A program made the position numbers and the translations under genes. The notes under the pieces were generated by a model. The model searched no databases and had not been told where the DNA came from. It saw nothing but the letters and a program-made list of their open reading frames with translations. This document shows positions 1-7,892 of a DNA stretch of 45,339 bases, piece by piece (the first letter of the stretch is position 1; each line of letters opens with the position of its first letter). Origin of the DNA: Firmicutes bacterium UBA4881 (GTDB lineage: Bacteria > Bacillota > DTU065); the NCBI GenBank assembly GCA_002399235.1, contig DHDH01000003.1:7184-52522 (forward strand). The letters run 5' to 3'.

Positions 1-54
1 CATAGGTGTGCTATTTTTATACCTAACGGAACGACCTTGAATGGAGTGCCATAA
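1..54 (+). CDS. 3' end of a gene cut by the window, possibly ATC hydrolase family
   Basis: An open frame enters from the left edge and ends in TAA at 52-54, encoding only 17 residues (beginning HRCAIFIPNG). The pattern of a cysteine followed by alternating hydrophobic residues resembles the C-terminal strand of the two ATC-hydrolase-family proteins downstream (KCDFCFEKG in the one at 4256-4885). This suggests a third paralog just outside the window, 43 bases before the P-type ATPase start. The stretch is very short, so the family assignment is an inference only. Confidence 0.35.
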   Translation, partial: HRCAIFIPNGTTLNGVP

Positions 55-97
55 GAGAAATCAACGCCACCGAAAGGTGAAAACGGAGGGTTCTTTT

Positions 98-2620
98 ATG
101 ACAGACAATAAACAAGTTATGGCGGGATTGACTTCCGCTGAAGTAAAGCGATTGCAGCAGAAATATGGCAAAAACGAATTAACGCCTCAGAAAAAGGAGA
201 GCTTTTTTAAAAAAGTCCTTCATATTATTTGTGAGCCGATGTTTCTTTTACTAATTGTAGCTGCAATCATTTATTTTATCCTCGGTGAACCAAGAGATGG
301 TGCAATAATGCTGATTTTCGTTATCGGTATTATCAGCATCGACGTTATTCAGGAATGGAAAACTGACAAAACCTTGAATGCTCTTAAGGATTTATCTGCA
401 CCTCATGTGACTGTTATCAGGGACGGTAAAGAAATAGTGATCGCTAGCACAGATCTTGTGCCCGGAGACTTGATGTTGATATATGAAGGTGTAAAGATTC
501 CAGCTGATGGTATTGTGGTTAAGTGTAGCGATCTTTGCGTGGAGGAATCTTCGCTTACCGGCGAAGCTGAAGGCGTATGGAAGGTCACCAGCGATAATGT
601 CGATTCTTCCAATGATTATTGGCGCAAGGATTATTGTTATGCAGGTACACTTGTTACTCAGGGTACTGGGACTGTATTGGTTGATAAAATTGGCGCGAAT
701 ACTGAGTACGGTAAAATCGGTATGAATGTAGCAATTGCTCCGGATGAGCCGACACCTTTACAGAAGCAGACAAGTAAATTGGTTAAAACTTGTGCGGGGA
801 TCGCGGGTGTATTATTTGTGCTGGTAGGTGTGGTCACCTATTTCAATATACCTGATCATGCTTTAGGAGACCGTTTGATTGAAAGCATTCTATCTGGTAT
901 CACTCTCGCTATGGCGATGATCCCCGAAGAATTTCCTGTTATTCTGACAGTATTCCTTTCTATGGGTGCATGGCGACTGGCAAAGAAACAATCGCTTGTC
1001 CGCAAGCTGCCTTCTGTAGAAACTCTTGGTTCTATATCAATACTATGCGTGGACAAAACTGGAACTATTACGATGAACCAGATGACGGTCCAGGAGACAT
1101 GGGCTCCGAACGGTGATGAACATACCCTTATTGAAACGATGGGGCTTGGTTGCGAAACAGATGCCTATGACCCTATGGAAAAAGCAATGCTTGCTCACTG
1201 TGACAGTCATGGAATATCGAAGGAGCATCTCTTTAACGGCGAGCTGATCAATGAGTATGCCTTTACTAACGAATTGAAAATGATGGGGCACGTTTGGCGC
1301 AGGAACGGTAGTATAATCATTGCTGCTAAGGGTTCTCCAGAACGTATATTGACTATATGCGATTTGACAGAAAAGGATAAAGAAGTTGCCGAGCATAAGA
1401 TTACCGAAATGTCCAAAGAAGGACTGCGTGTGATTGCAGTAGCGACCAAAACACTAACGTCAGAGGATGAGATCCCCAATAATATAACTGATTGTAGTTT
1501 GAATCTCTGCGGTCTGATCGGACTTGCCGACCCTCCACGTGAGAGTGTTAAGCCCGATATTGCGGTATGCCGCAGGGCTGGCATTCGCGTCGTGATGATC
1601 ACTGGCGATAATGGAATCACTGCCTCTTCTATTGCCAGAAAAATAGGAATGGAACACAGCGATAACATAATTACAGGTGATATGCTCAATGAAATGTCTG
1701 ACAATGAATTGCGGGAAGCGGTCAAGAATGTGTCTATTTTCTCCCGTGTTGTTCCGGAGCATAAAATGCGGATCGTTAAAGCATTTAAGGAAAATGGTGA
1801 AATCGTCGCCATGACAGGCGACGGCGTAAATGATGCACCAGCTTTGAAATATGCAGACATCGGTATTGCTATGGGCAAGCGTGGAAGCGAGGTTTCACGA
1901 GAAGCAGCTGATCTCATTTTGATGGACGATAACTTTACGACCATTGTTGAAACAGTAAAAGATGGTAGAAGGATTTATGATAACATCCGAAAAGCGGTAG
2001 GGTATGTATTTACTATTCATATTCCTATTGCCTTGACATCGCTGCTGGCTCCTATTCTCGGAGTTGCACCAAATGCGTTGATGCTTCTGCCTCTGCACGT
2101 TGTTTTGCTTGAACTTTTGATAGACCCGACTTGTTCTATAGTATTGGAACGCCAGCCGGCTGAAACGGACATAATGGTGCGAAAACCGCGCAATCCGAAA
2201 GATAAACTTTTAAATATACAGACTTTATTAAAAAGTGTTATTCAGGGATTGGTGGTTTTTGCTGCATCTTTCGGGACTTATTATACTGTCCTTTCTAGTA
2301 ATCCCGCTAATGCGCCTATTGCCCGAGCAATGGGACTGACTATCATCATGTCCTCCAACCTGTTTCTAGTTCAGGTAAATAGCTCCAACCGTGATTTTGC
2401 GATTCAATCGATTGCTCGCCTTTCAAAAGATTGGGTTATGTGGGCGGTTAACATCGGAACATTACTGATGCTAGCAACCATTCTTTATACGCCGGTCACA
2501 GGTTTCTTGAAACTTGCACCCCTCTTAGTTGGACAGTTTTTTACATCGGTAGGTATAGCAGCGGTAGCAGTGTTTTGGTACGAAATCGTAAAGCTGATTA
2601 AGCGGATCCATACGAGGTAG
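98..2620 (+). CDS. Cation-translocating P-type ATPase
   Basis: Integral membrane ATP-driven cation pump of 840 residues. Visible hallmarks are the A-domain TGE loop (154-156), the phosphorylation site DKTGT with Asp about 319, the nucleotide-site KGSPE, TGDN, and the hinge TGDGVND (573-579). The M4 motif is PEEFPV rather than the PEGLP of classical Ca/Mn pumps, and M6 reads ELLIDPTCS rather than the usual N-x-x-T-D, so the ion cannot be assigned from the classical rules. The start at 98 is chosen because ACGGAGGG lies 7 bases upstream; an ATG at 41 in the same frame has no ribosome site. The next gene begins 4 bases after the stop, so it is co-transcribed with the ATC-hydrolase/ketopantoate-reductase genes. 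The family is certain; the substrate is unknown. Confidence 0.93.
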   Translation: MTDNKQVMAGLTSAEVKRLQQKYGKNELTPQKKESFFKKVLHIICEPMFLLLIVAAIIYFILGEPRDGAIMLIFVIGIISIDVIQEWKTDKTLNALKDLSAPHVTVIRDGKEIVIASTDLVPGDLMLIYEGVKIPADGIVVKCSDLCVEESSLTGEAEGVWKVTSDNVDSSNDYWRKDYCYAGTLVTQGTGTVLVDKIGANTEYGKIGMNVAIAPDEPTPLQKQTSKLVKTCAGIAGVLFVLVGVVTYFNIPDHALGDRLIESILSGITLAMAMIPEEFPVILTVFLSMGAWRLAKKQSLVRKLPSVETLGSISILCVDKTGTITMNQMTVQETWAPNGDEHTLIETMGLGCETDAYDPMEKAMLAHCDSHGISKEHLFNGELINEYAFTNELKMMGHVWRRNGSIIIAAKGSPERILTICDLTEKDKEVAEHKITEMSKEGLRVIAVATKTLTSEDEIPNNITDCSLNLCGLIGLADPPRESVKPDIAVCRRAGIRVVMITGDNGITASSIARKIGMEHSDNIITGDMLNEMSDNELREAVKNVSIFSRVVPEHKMRIVKAFKENGEIVAMTGDGVNDAPALKYADIGIAMGKRGSEVSREAADLILMDDNFTTIVETVKDGRRIYDNIRKAVGYVFTIHIPIALTSLLAPILGVAPNALMLLPLHVVLLELLIDPTCSIVLERQPAETDIMVRKPRNPKDKLLNIQTLLKSVIQGLVVFAASFGTYYTVLSSNPANAPIARAMGLTIIMSSNLFLVQVNSSNRDFAIQSIARLSKDWVMWAVNIGTLLMLATILYTPVTGFLKLAPLLVGQFFTSVGIAAVAVFWYEIVKLIKRIHTR

Positions 2621-2624
2621 ACCT

Positions 2625-3281
2625 ATGGAAAAGATAATTTATGCATTTATAATGCTGCGAAGCCGCAAAGTATTGATAAAAAAGTATGGCAAAGAATTTT
2701 GGAAAAGTTTCAAGAAGCTATCTAAAGAAAAACTAGTTGCAATCCTACCACTTACGCCAGATATCGGCAAAAGCATCTTTCTTTTAAATTATCAGTTTGG
2801 CCTAGTGTACATTGCTTGGTATAAAACTTTTATGGAGTTGGGGCTGCAACAACAGGAAACATGGGAAACAATCTGGATGATGAGCGAAAAAATGGTGACG
2901 ATCTTGCCGAAGTTCCTACGGCACTTAATGGGTAAATCATATATCAATAACTTTCGGAAAAAGGCTGCTGCTCATGTTGAACGCCAGCAGAAGAATGAAC
3001 TGCACCCATATGACTGGCAGGTTATATACCGGGAAATCAACAGCAATACATTTGAATTGGACATAACCGAATGTGGGATAAAAAAACTGGCGCATGATTT
3101 TGATGCAGACAGTCTCTTGCCGGGCATATGCCGAATGGATTATTTGCTTTCCCATCATATGGGTAATGGATTTGAGCGTACAAAAACCTTGGGAGACGGA
3201 GATGATTGTTGTAACTGCCGATATCATATTATAGGTACATGCGAGTGGTCTCCTGAGAAGGGATTTGAAGGGAGAAGGTGA
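2625..3281 (+). CDS. L-2-amino-thiazoline-4-carboxylate hydrolase-family protein
   Basis: 218 residues. The C-terminal half carries the pattern typical of the ATC hydrolase family (named for the Pseudomonas enzyme that opens the thiazoline ring on the way to L-cysteine): a D-x-T-x-C element near 143, a C-R-M-D element near 168, then ERTKTLGDGDDCCNCRYH, i.e. the R-T-x-T-L-x-x-G-x-x-x-C-x-x-R tail. The N-terminal half is helical, with one hydrophobic stretch (about 43-66) that may be buried core rather than membrane. It sits 4 bases after the P-type ATPase stop with a GAGGT ribosome site inside the ATPase end, and its stop overlaps the region before the next gene, so it is in the same operon. 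Clostridial members of this family mostly have no tested substrate, so true thiazoline hydrolysis is not implied. Confidence 0.75.
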   Translation: MEKIIYAFIMLRSRKVLIKKYGKEFWKSFKKLSKEKLVAILPLTPDIGKSIFLLNYQFGLVYIAWYKTFMELGLQQQETWETIWMMSEKMVTILPKFLRHLMGKSYINNFRKKAAAHVERQQKNELHPYDWQVIYREINSNTFELDITECGIKKLAHDFDADSLLPGICRMDYLLSHHMGNGFERTKTLGDGDDCCNCRYHIIGTCEWSPEKGFEGRR

Positions 3282-3283
3282 GA

Positions 3284-4243
3284 ATGCGTATATTAGTTTA
3301 TGGTGCTGGTGTTATCGGTAGTATTTTTGCAGGTAAACTCGCTGCATCAGGGGAGGACGTAACGGTTCTAGCACGTGGTAAACGCCTTGAGGAACTGCGG
3401 CAGAATGGGATTGTGCTTGCCGTGCCTAATGCGAATAAAAATGAGGTCATTCCCGTGAAAGTTATAGAATATCTTGCCCCTGACGATTTATTCGACTATA
3501 TAATTGTTGCGATGCAGAGGACACAGGTGGATAGTGTGTTGCCCATTATTTCGCAAAATCGTTCTAAAAATATCGTTTTTGTGGTCAATACAGCTGCTGG
3601 ATATGACAAATGGGCACAAGCTGTTGGCAGCGAGCGGCTGATGCTCGGTTTTCCGTCGGCAGGCGGTGAGCGTGTTGGTGGCAAAGTTCATTACTTTGTC
3701 GGGAAAGGGGTAATGCGCGCGTTTCAAACAACGACGTTTGGAGAATATAGTGGCAGGAAAACGGAGCGTGTACGTTGCTTGATCAATGTTTTTAGACGTG
3801 CAGGTATTCCCTCTGTTTTTTGCGCTGATATGGACGCTTGGCAAAAGACCCATGTTGCTATGGTCACGAGCATCGGAAATGCGCTATACCAATTTGATTG
3901 CGATAATTATCGCCTTGCTAGGTCGTATGATAGTGTATGCCTAATGGTGCGTGGCATTAAGGAAGGCTTCACTGTATTGAATAAACTGGGGATAAAAACA
4001 AAACCAGTAAAACTATGGTATATGAAATTACCAGTATGGATGATAGCTGGAGTATTTAAAATCATCATGAGAACAGAGCTTGCAGAAACAGCTTTGGCAA
4101 AGCATTGCAGAGTAGCAAAGCCGGAAATGTTTTGTTTACAGACTGAATTCGATTCATTGATTATGAAAAGCCAGCTACAGACACCCGCTATATACAGTTT
4201 GCGCGAAAATCTCTTTGCTTCAGAAAACAACAGTAATATTTAG
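3284..4243 (+). CDS. Ketopantoate reductase-like NAD(P)-dependent oxidoreductase
   Basis: 319 residues with an N-terminal Rossmann fold: GAGVIGSIFAGKLAASGEDV at about 6-25, followed by a basic VLARG that fits NADPH. A C-terminal helical ApbA/PanE domain follows; WQKTHVAM near 188 holds the likely catalytic Lys. GGAGAAGG at 3271-3278 sits 5 bases before the ATG at 3284; a GTG at 3278 in the same frame would overlap its own ribosome site. Genuine PanE makes pantoate for coenzyme A, but this member lies inside a P-type ATPase/ATC-hydrolase cassette without other pantothenate genes. Paralogs of this family often reduce other 2-oxo acids, so the true substrate is open. Confidence 0.8.
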   Translation: MRILVYGAGVIGSIFAGKLAASGEDVTVLARGKRLEELRQNGIVLAVPNANKNEVIPVKVIEYLAPDDLFDYIIVAMQRTQVDSVLPIISQNRSKNIVFVVNTAAGYDKWAQAVGSERLMLGFPSAGGERVGGKVHYFVGKGVMRAFQTTTFGEYSGRKTERVRCLINVFRRAGIPSVFCADMDAWQKTHVAMVTSIGNALYQFDCDNYRLARSYDSVCLMVRGIKEGFTVLNKLGIKTKPVKLWYMKLPVWMIAGVFKIIMRTELAETALAKHCRVAKPEMFCLQTEFDSLIMKSQLQTPAIYSLRENLFASENNSNI

Positions 4244-4255
4244 GGAGGAGATTCC

Positions 4256-4885
4256 ATGAAAAGAAGCAGTCCCTTTGCAAAGACGCGCTTATCGGATTTA
4301 TCTAAATCATTGACTATGGCGTATGGAAATGATAAAGGTGGCACGATTTTTGCCGCTGCGGAACGCATACTTACCGTCGAATTAGCAGGGGTGAACGACC
4401 GGGGCAATAAAATGATAGGCAAACATATTCGCAGCAACATCCTACCGGGCTATGCTTGCTATCGAGCCATGCTGGATGGGGGAATAAGCAGCTCTGAAAC
4501 AGTCGAGTTTGTCAAGACAGAGCTTTGTAGAAGCACTGAGCGTATGGCGAGGTTATGCAAGCTATTGAACTCAAAAAAATATGCCTATGGGCTGGTCCGG
4601 TTTTTGATAAATGTTTTTCTTAATTATGGCTACCCTAACCAGGGCTGGACAATGGTTATGCTTGAAAACAATAAAGAGAGAATTCGTTTTGACATGACAA
4701 GTTGTCTGTACTGTGAGGAATTACAAAAACGCGATGCATTTGAGCTTTGCTCAGCTTACTGTTATACCGATGTTGCAAGTTACACACCACTAGCTCCTGC
4801 TGTTAGGTTTCTCCGTGAGGGGACTCTGGCACAGACAGGCGTTAAGTGTGATTTCTGCTTTGAAAAAGGAACTGCAACCAAGTAA
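4256..4885 (+). CDS. Second ATC hydrolase-family protein
   Basis: 209 residues, a divergent paralog of the protein at 2625-3281. Shared landmarks are an FDMTSCLYCEEL element (about 142-153), a following Cys pair (ELCSAYCYTD), and the terminal LAQTGVKCDFCFEKG, which matches the C-x-F-x-F end of the family. The N-terminal half (1-120) is basic and helical. A strong GGGAGGAG ribosome site lies 6-7 bases before the ATG, 12 bases after the preceding gene. Two different family members in one operon suggest that they work on related substrates or as a heteromer; that is inference. No signal peptide or membrane segment is evident. Confidence 0.72.
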   Translation: MKRSSPFAKTRLSDLSKSLTMAYGNDKGGTIFAAAERILTVELAGVNDRGNKMIGKHIRSNILPGYACYRAMLDGGISSSETVEFVKTELCRSTERMARLCKLLNSKKYAYGLVRFLINVFLNYGYPNQGWTMVMLENNKERIRFDMTSCLYCEELQKRDAFELCSAYCYTDVASYTPLAPAVRFLREGTLAQTGVKCDFCFEKGTATK

Positions 4886-4901
4886 AGAAGAAGAGTAAGA
4901 T

Positions 4902-5189
4902 ATGAGACTTATGATGTTTTCACTCAGAAACAGGTTAAAAGAGAAGCAAACCGTCCAAAGATCCAAGTTATTGAATGGTTTGCTTAAAAATAGAGGAGAA
5001 TTAATCGATATTTATTTAGCCACGCAAGACTTTAACAATTCCTACAATTTTATACTGCAGTATTTTGAATTGTATACTAACGATTTTGGTCTATTAAATG
5101 GCTATAAATCAAGCTGTAAGGGACAGACTTTGCGAATTCGAGAAATCTTTTGTTTCTTGGATTCGCTTTTTTATAGCCATAAGTACTAA
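4902..5189 (+). CDS. Small hypothetical protein, not recognised
   Basis: 95 residues, rich in Leu, Asn, Tyr and Phe, with a basic N-terminus and a mostly helical appearance. No known motif is seen. It starts 16 bases after the second ATC-hydrolase-family gene, but its only ribosome-site candidate is a purine run (AAGAAGAAGAG) and its base composition is more A+T-rich than that gene. It may be a real last gene of the cassette, a degraded remnant, or a chance frame in A+T-rich DNA. Confidence 0.35.
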   Translation: MRLMMFSLRNRLKEKQTVQRSKLLNGLLKNRGELIDIYLATQDFNNSYNFILQYFELYTNDFGLLNGYKSSCKGQTLRIREIFCFLDSLFYSHKY

Positions 5190-5194
5190 AATTA

Positions 5195-5296
5195 GCATAC
5201 GCGGCTAAAGTAAGACTATATATTTGGTATGCGAAAATATTACCTTGAGCTTTTACTAATGTTCGGCTAAATTAAGATTGTATATTGGAATAGCCG
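5195..5296. repeat. Two imperfect direct repeats, each forming a hairpin
   Basis: The cores at 5202-5227 and 5264-5288 share CGGCTAAA-K-TAAGA-Y-T-R-TATATT and lie 62 bases apart. Each core is closed by a different 6-base inverted pair: GCATAC (5195-5200) with GTATGC (5227-5232), and CGGCTA (5264-5269) with TAGCCG (5291-5296). So the arms differ while the interior is kept. This could be the ends of a small mobile element, a duplicated operator, or RNA hairpins; none is established. Confidence 0.5.
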
Positions 5297-5433
5297 GAGG
5301 TGTTCTAAAGTATCTAAGACGAGCTATTGAAAAGACAAGTTCCTATTTTACTGTTGACAGGTTTTTAACAAAGTGGCCAACTGTAGCAACTTTAGCAAAT
5401 GGTGCGGTAGCTGCATTTTTGAGACATTTGTAA
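5284..5433 (+). pseudogene. Possible C-terminal fragment of a short-chain dehydrogenase
   Basis: An open frame without a start codon reads through 5284-5433 and ends in TAA. Its last part (LTKWPTVATLANGAVAAFL) resembles the late SDR segment usually written LxxLPTLAEVANxAAFLASD; the following substrate/NAD-proximal tail is missing. No ribosome site is present. The similarity is short, so the identity is tentative. It would be a relic consistent with the other decayed genes in this stretch. Confidence 0.3.
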
Positions 5434-5439
5434 AACTGT

Positions 5440-5787
5440 TTACATTGCAGCCATTTTTTTGCATTCATCAGCGCATTTGCGGCAGATTTCAGCACATTTC
5501 ATGCAATGGTCATCTTTAAACATTTCACATTCCTGTGCACACTTTTCGCAAATGGTTGTACAGAGTTTACAGAGGTCTTTGGCATATTGTGCATCCATGG
5601 ACATATAGGCCGAAGCCAGCTGGCATATCTTTGCACATTCGATTAGTATGCTTATGCAAGCTTTTCTGGCCCCTACATCAGGCTCGTTCAGACACATTTT
5701 GAAACACTCATAACATGCTTGGGCACACTGATGACAAGCATCCAAACATTTTTGGTATTTATCGGTCGTGTTAGTTACAACACCTAT
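5440..5787 (-). CDS. Four-helix bundle copper-binding (Csp/DUF326-like) protein
   Basis: About 115 residues, very rich in cysteine arranged as repeated C-x3-C and C-x2-C along amphipathic helices (CHQCAQACYECFKMC near the N-terminus, CEKCAQECEMF and CAEICRKCADEC near the C-terminus). This is the pattern of the Csp/DUF326 copper-storage four-helix proteins; no signal peptide is seen, so it is probably cytosolic. The first conventional start is TTG at 5743-5745, but that has no ribosome site and would cut off upstream residues TNTTDKYQKC, which continue the Cys spacing. An AAGGGGG site (5796-5802) lies exactly 8 bases before an in-frame ATA at 5785-5787, which I take as the start. It stands alone between decayed DNA and the BrnQ leader. 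Confidence 0.82.
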   Translation of the reverse strand: MGVVTNTTDKYQKCLDACHQCAQACYECFKMCLNEPDVGARKACISILIECAKICQLASAYMSMDAQYAKDLCKLCTTICEKCAQECEMFKDDHCMKCAEICRKCADECKKMAAM

Positions 5788-5960
5788 TTAAAAAACCCCC
5801 TTATAAAATTATTCAAACCTATTATTCATCAATAAAGTATTTATATGTATTAATGGCTTCATTTTATTGGCCAGAGAGATGAGGCAAAAAAACCAGGAAA
5901 AATAAAAATATTCCTCTATCCAAGATTCATCTACTGAACCTTAACCAGGAGAATAAATTA

Positions 5961-5989
5961 TTGACAGTGCGCATAAGGCATGATATAAA
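5961..5989 (+). promoter_or_regulatory. Sigma-A-type promoter for the T-box leader
   Basis: TTGACA at 5961-5966, a 17-base spacer and TATAAA at 5984-5989 give a near-consensus housekeeping promoter. Transcription would start near 5996, directly before the T-box leader. Confidence 0.8.
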
Positions 5990-5995
5990 ATATAG

Positions 5996-6290
5996 TTATA
6001 ACAACTTAATAGATAAATTCTATGAAGAGAAAGAGTAAGCTAATTTATTGTTCCACAGAGAGTTGGCATTACGCTGGAAGCCAATGTTCAAAGATTAGTT
6101 GAAAATCATCTCTGAGAAGCAGAGCTGAATTGAACTAAGTAAGTAATGCAGGTAGTCCACCTTTAAAAGGAACACGTATTATAATGTACGTTGAGAGTGT
6201 TATAAATTAATTTTTGTATTTTAATTTATAAAACTAGGGTGGTAACGCGGGTATAACTCGTCCCTTTTTTGGGGGCGGGTTTTTTTTATT
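5996..6290 (+). ncRNA. T-box riboswitch, probable leucine specifier
   Basis: The leader has the T-box sequence AGGGTGGTAACGCGGG at 6236-6251, Stem I elements (AGAGAGTTGGC, then GCTGGAAGCCAA) around 6058-6085, and a terminator. A T-box senses the charging state of one tRNA: uncharged tRNA pairs with the specifier codon and the T-box and stabilises the antiterminator. Reading the usual GAA-codon-A context at the 3' side of Stem I gives GAA-CTA-A, so CTA (Leu) at 6135-6137 is the likely specifier. This agrees with the branched-chain amino acid transporter downstream. The overlapping ATT (Ile) and TTG (Leu) cannot be excluded by eye. Confidence 0.9.
6255..6290 (+). terminator. Regulated terminator of the T-box leader
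   Basis: AACTCGTCCC (6255-6264) pairs with GGGGCGGGTT (6272-6281) over 10 positions including G-T pairs, followed by a T run. Its 5' region is adjacent to the T-box sequence, as expected for the antiterminator/terminator switch. Confidence 0.85.
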
Positions 6291-6386
6291 TACAAAAATA
6301 AGGGGGCGCATTATGGAAAGCGATATTGGTATTATAATCGGTATTCATAATATGAAAAAAACAAATTGGAGGTTTTTAGAGAGAAA

Positions 6387-7709
6387 ATGGACAGTAGGAA
6401 GTTATTACTTGTAAGTTTAATGATATTTTCGATGTTTTTTGGTGCAGGAAATTTAATCGTTCCACCTCTATTAGGACAATTATCTGGCACAAATATGTTG
6501 GTATCAATGGTAGGTTTTTTAATATCAGCTGTTGGTCTTCCAATACTTGCAATAGCTGTAGTTGCTAAAGCTGGTGGACTACATATACTGGCAAGTCGTG
6601 TGCATCCAAGGTTTGCTTTTGCCTTTACTGTTTTGATTTATTTATCAATAGGACCTTTTCTAGGTATACCAAGAGCAGCAAGCTTAGCATTTGAAATAGG
6701 AGTTTCACCATTTTTACCAAATACATTTAGCGGAAGTAGTTTACCATTATTTATATACACCTTAGTTTATTTTGCGATAGCTTATTGGTTATGTATGACG
6801 CCATCAAAACTCGTAGATAGATTTGGCAAAGTTTTAACGCCTGCATTATTAGTTTTAATAACAAGTATATATGTGTTTAGTTTGTTTAAACCAATAGGTG
6901 AATTTGCAGCACCAATAGGTGATTATGCACAGTTTCCTTTACTTAAAGGATTTTTAGATGGATATCTGACAATGGATGCTATAGCAGCCCTTAATTTTGG
7001 TATTGTAATCTCTATTGCTTTAAAGGAAATGGGAGTAACAGAAGAAAGAAAACTTGTGTCAAAAACTATAAAAGCAGGAGCTATAGCAGGTTTGTTATTA
7101 GCAATTGTATATGGAATGCTGGCATATTTGGGAGCTGTTTCTCAGACGCGATTTGGAGTAACAGAAAATGGAGCTCAAGTGCTAACAAATGTAGTGTTTT
7201 ACTTATTTGGACGAAAGGGAGCAGTATTATTAGGAGTAATATTTTCCCTTGCTTGTTTAACGACATCAGTAGGACTTTTAACCTCCTGCAGTCAATACTT
7301 TACAAAGTTGATGCCGAAGGTTTCGTATAAAACTTTTATAACAATACTCTCTGTATCAAGCATGATCTTTGCCAATGTAGGATTGACACAAATACTTAAA
7401 TTTTCAGTTCCAGTATTGACCGCTATATATCCAATGGCAATTGTTCTCATGGTACTTGCATTATTAAATAATGTTTTCAAGGGAAATTCTTATGTGTATC
7501 TATTTACTATGATATGTACTTCCTTTGTTAGTATCTTAGAGGCCTTAGGGAAATTCGGATTAAAAGTTAATTTTCTTAATAGCCTACCGTTATATTCAGA
7601 GGGACTTGGTTGGGTTATCCCAGCAACTGTTGGCGCAATAGCAGGATTTATTTACGGAAACCTAAGAAATAAAGGGTTAGAGCAAAAATATATAGTGGAA
7701 ACTAAATAA
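6387..7709 (+). CDS. brnQ: Branched-chain amino acid transporter, LIVCS (BrnQ) family
   Basis: About 440 residues, hydrophobic throughout with roughly twelve membrane segments. The N-terminus SLMIFSMFFGAGNLIVPPLL is the signature of the BrnQ family, which imports Leu, Ile and Val with Na+ or H+. The start is set at the ATG at 6387: family members begin just before the first helix, and the in-frame TTG at 6366 overlaps the GGAGG at 6368-6372. That GGAGG is 14 bases from the ATG, a longer spacing than usual. Expression should rise when tRNA-Leu is uncharged, through the T-box leader. Codon use is markedly A+T-rich (many ATA, AGA, TTA) compared with the cassette at 98-4885. Confidence 0.93.
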   Translation: MDSRKLLLVSLMIFSMFFGAGNLIVPPLLGQLSGTNMLVSMVGFLISAVGLPILAIAVVAKAGGLHILASRVHPRFAFAFTVLIYLSIGPFLGIPRAASLAFEIGVSPFLPNTFSGSSLPLFIYTLVYFAIAYWLCMTPSKLVDRFGKVLTPALLVLITSIYVFSLFKPIGEFAAPIGDYAQFPLLKGFLDGYLTMDAIAALNFGIVISIALKEMGVTEERKLVSKTIKAGAIAGLLLAIVYGMLAYLGAVSQTRFGVTENGAQVLTNVVFYLFGRKGAVLLGVIFSLACLTTSVGLLTSCSQYFTKLMPKVSYKTFITILSVSSMIFANVGLTQILKFSVPVLTAIYPMAIVLMVLALLNNVFKGNSYVYLFTMICTSFVSILEALGKFGLKVNFLNSLPLYSEGLGWVIPATVGAIAGFIYGNLRNKGLEQKYIVETK

Positions 7710-7787
7710 GTAATGATAAGCATTAAAGATCTGGAACACTTATTAAACCACGTCTAAAGAGAAAATGCATAGCATTAAAAAAAGCTT

Positions 7788-7826
7788 GGGCATAATGTCA
7801 CCATACAAAAGAGTGATATTATGCCC
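7788..7826 (+). terminator. Terminator after brnQ
   Basis: GGGCATAATGTCAC (7788-7801) is an inverted match, 13 of 14, to GTGATATTATGCCC (7813-7826), with an 11-base loop and a T-rich tail. Confidence 0.7.
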
Positions 7827-7892
7827 TTTGTTGTATTAGCTAATACAGGTGGAAGGATTTGTTTCTTTCGTTATACCACATAACCTGTGAGG

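Noticed and set aside
1207..1944. Long minus-strand open frame of 245 codons
   Set aside because: It lies wholly opposite the conserved P-type ATPase, has no ribosome site and no recognisable motif.
5190..5300. Possible CRISPR-like repeats
   Set aside because: Only two imperfect copies with unequal arms and no further units; no cas genes in the window.
6313..6386. ATG codons between the T-box terminator and brnQ
   Set aside because: They are out of frame with brnQ and give only very short peptides without recognisable content.
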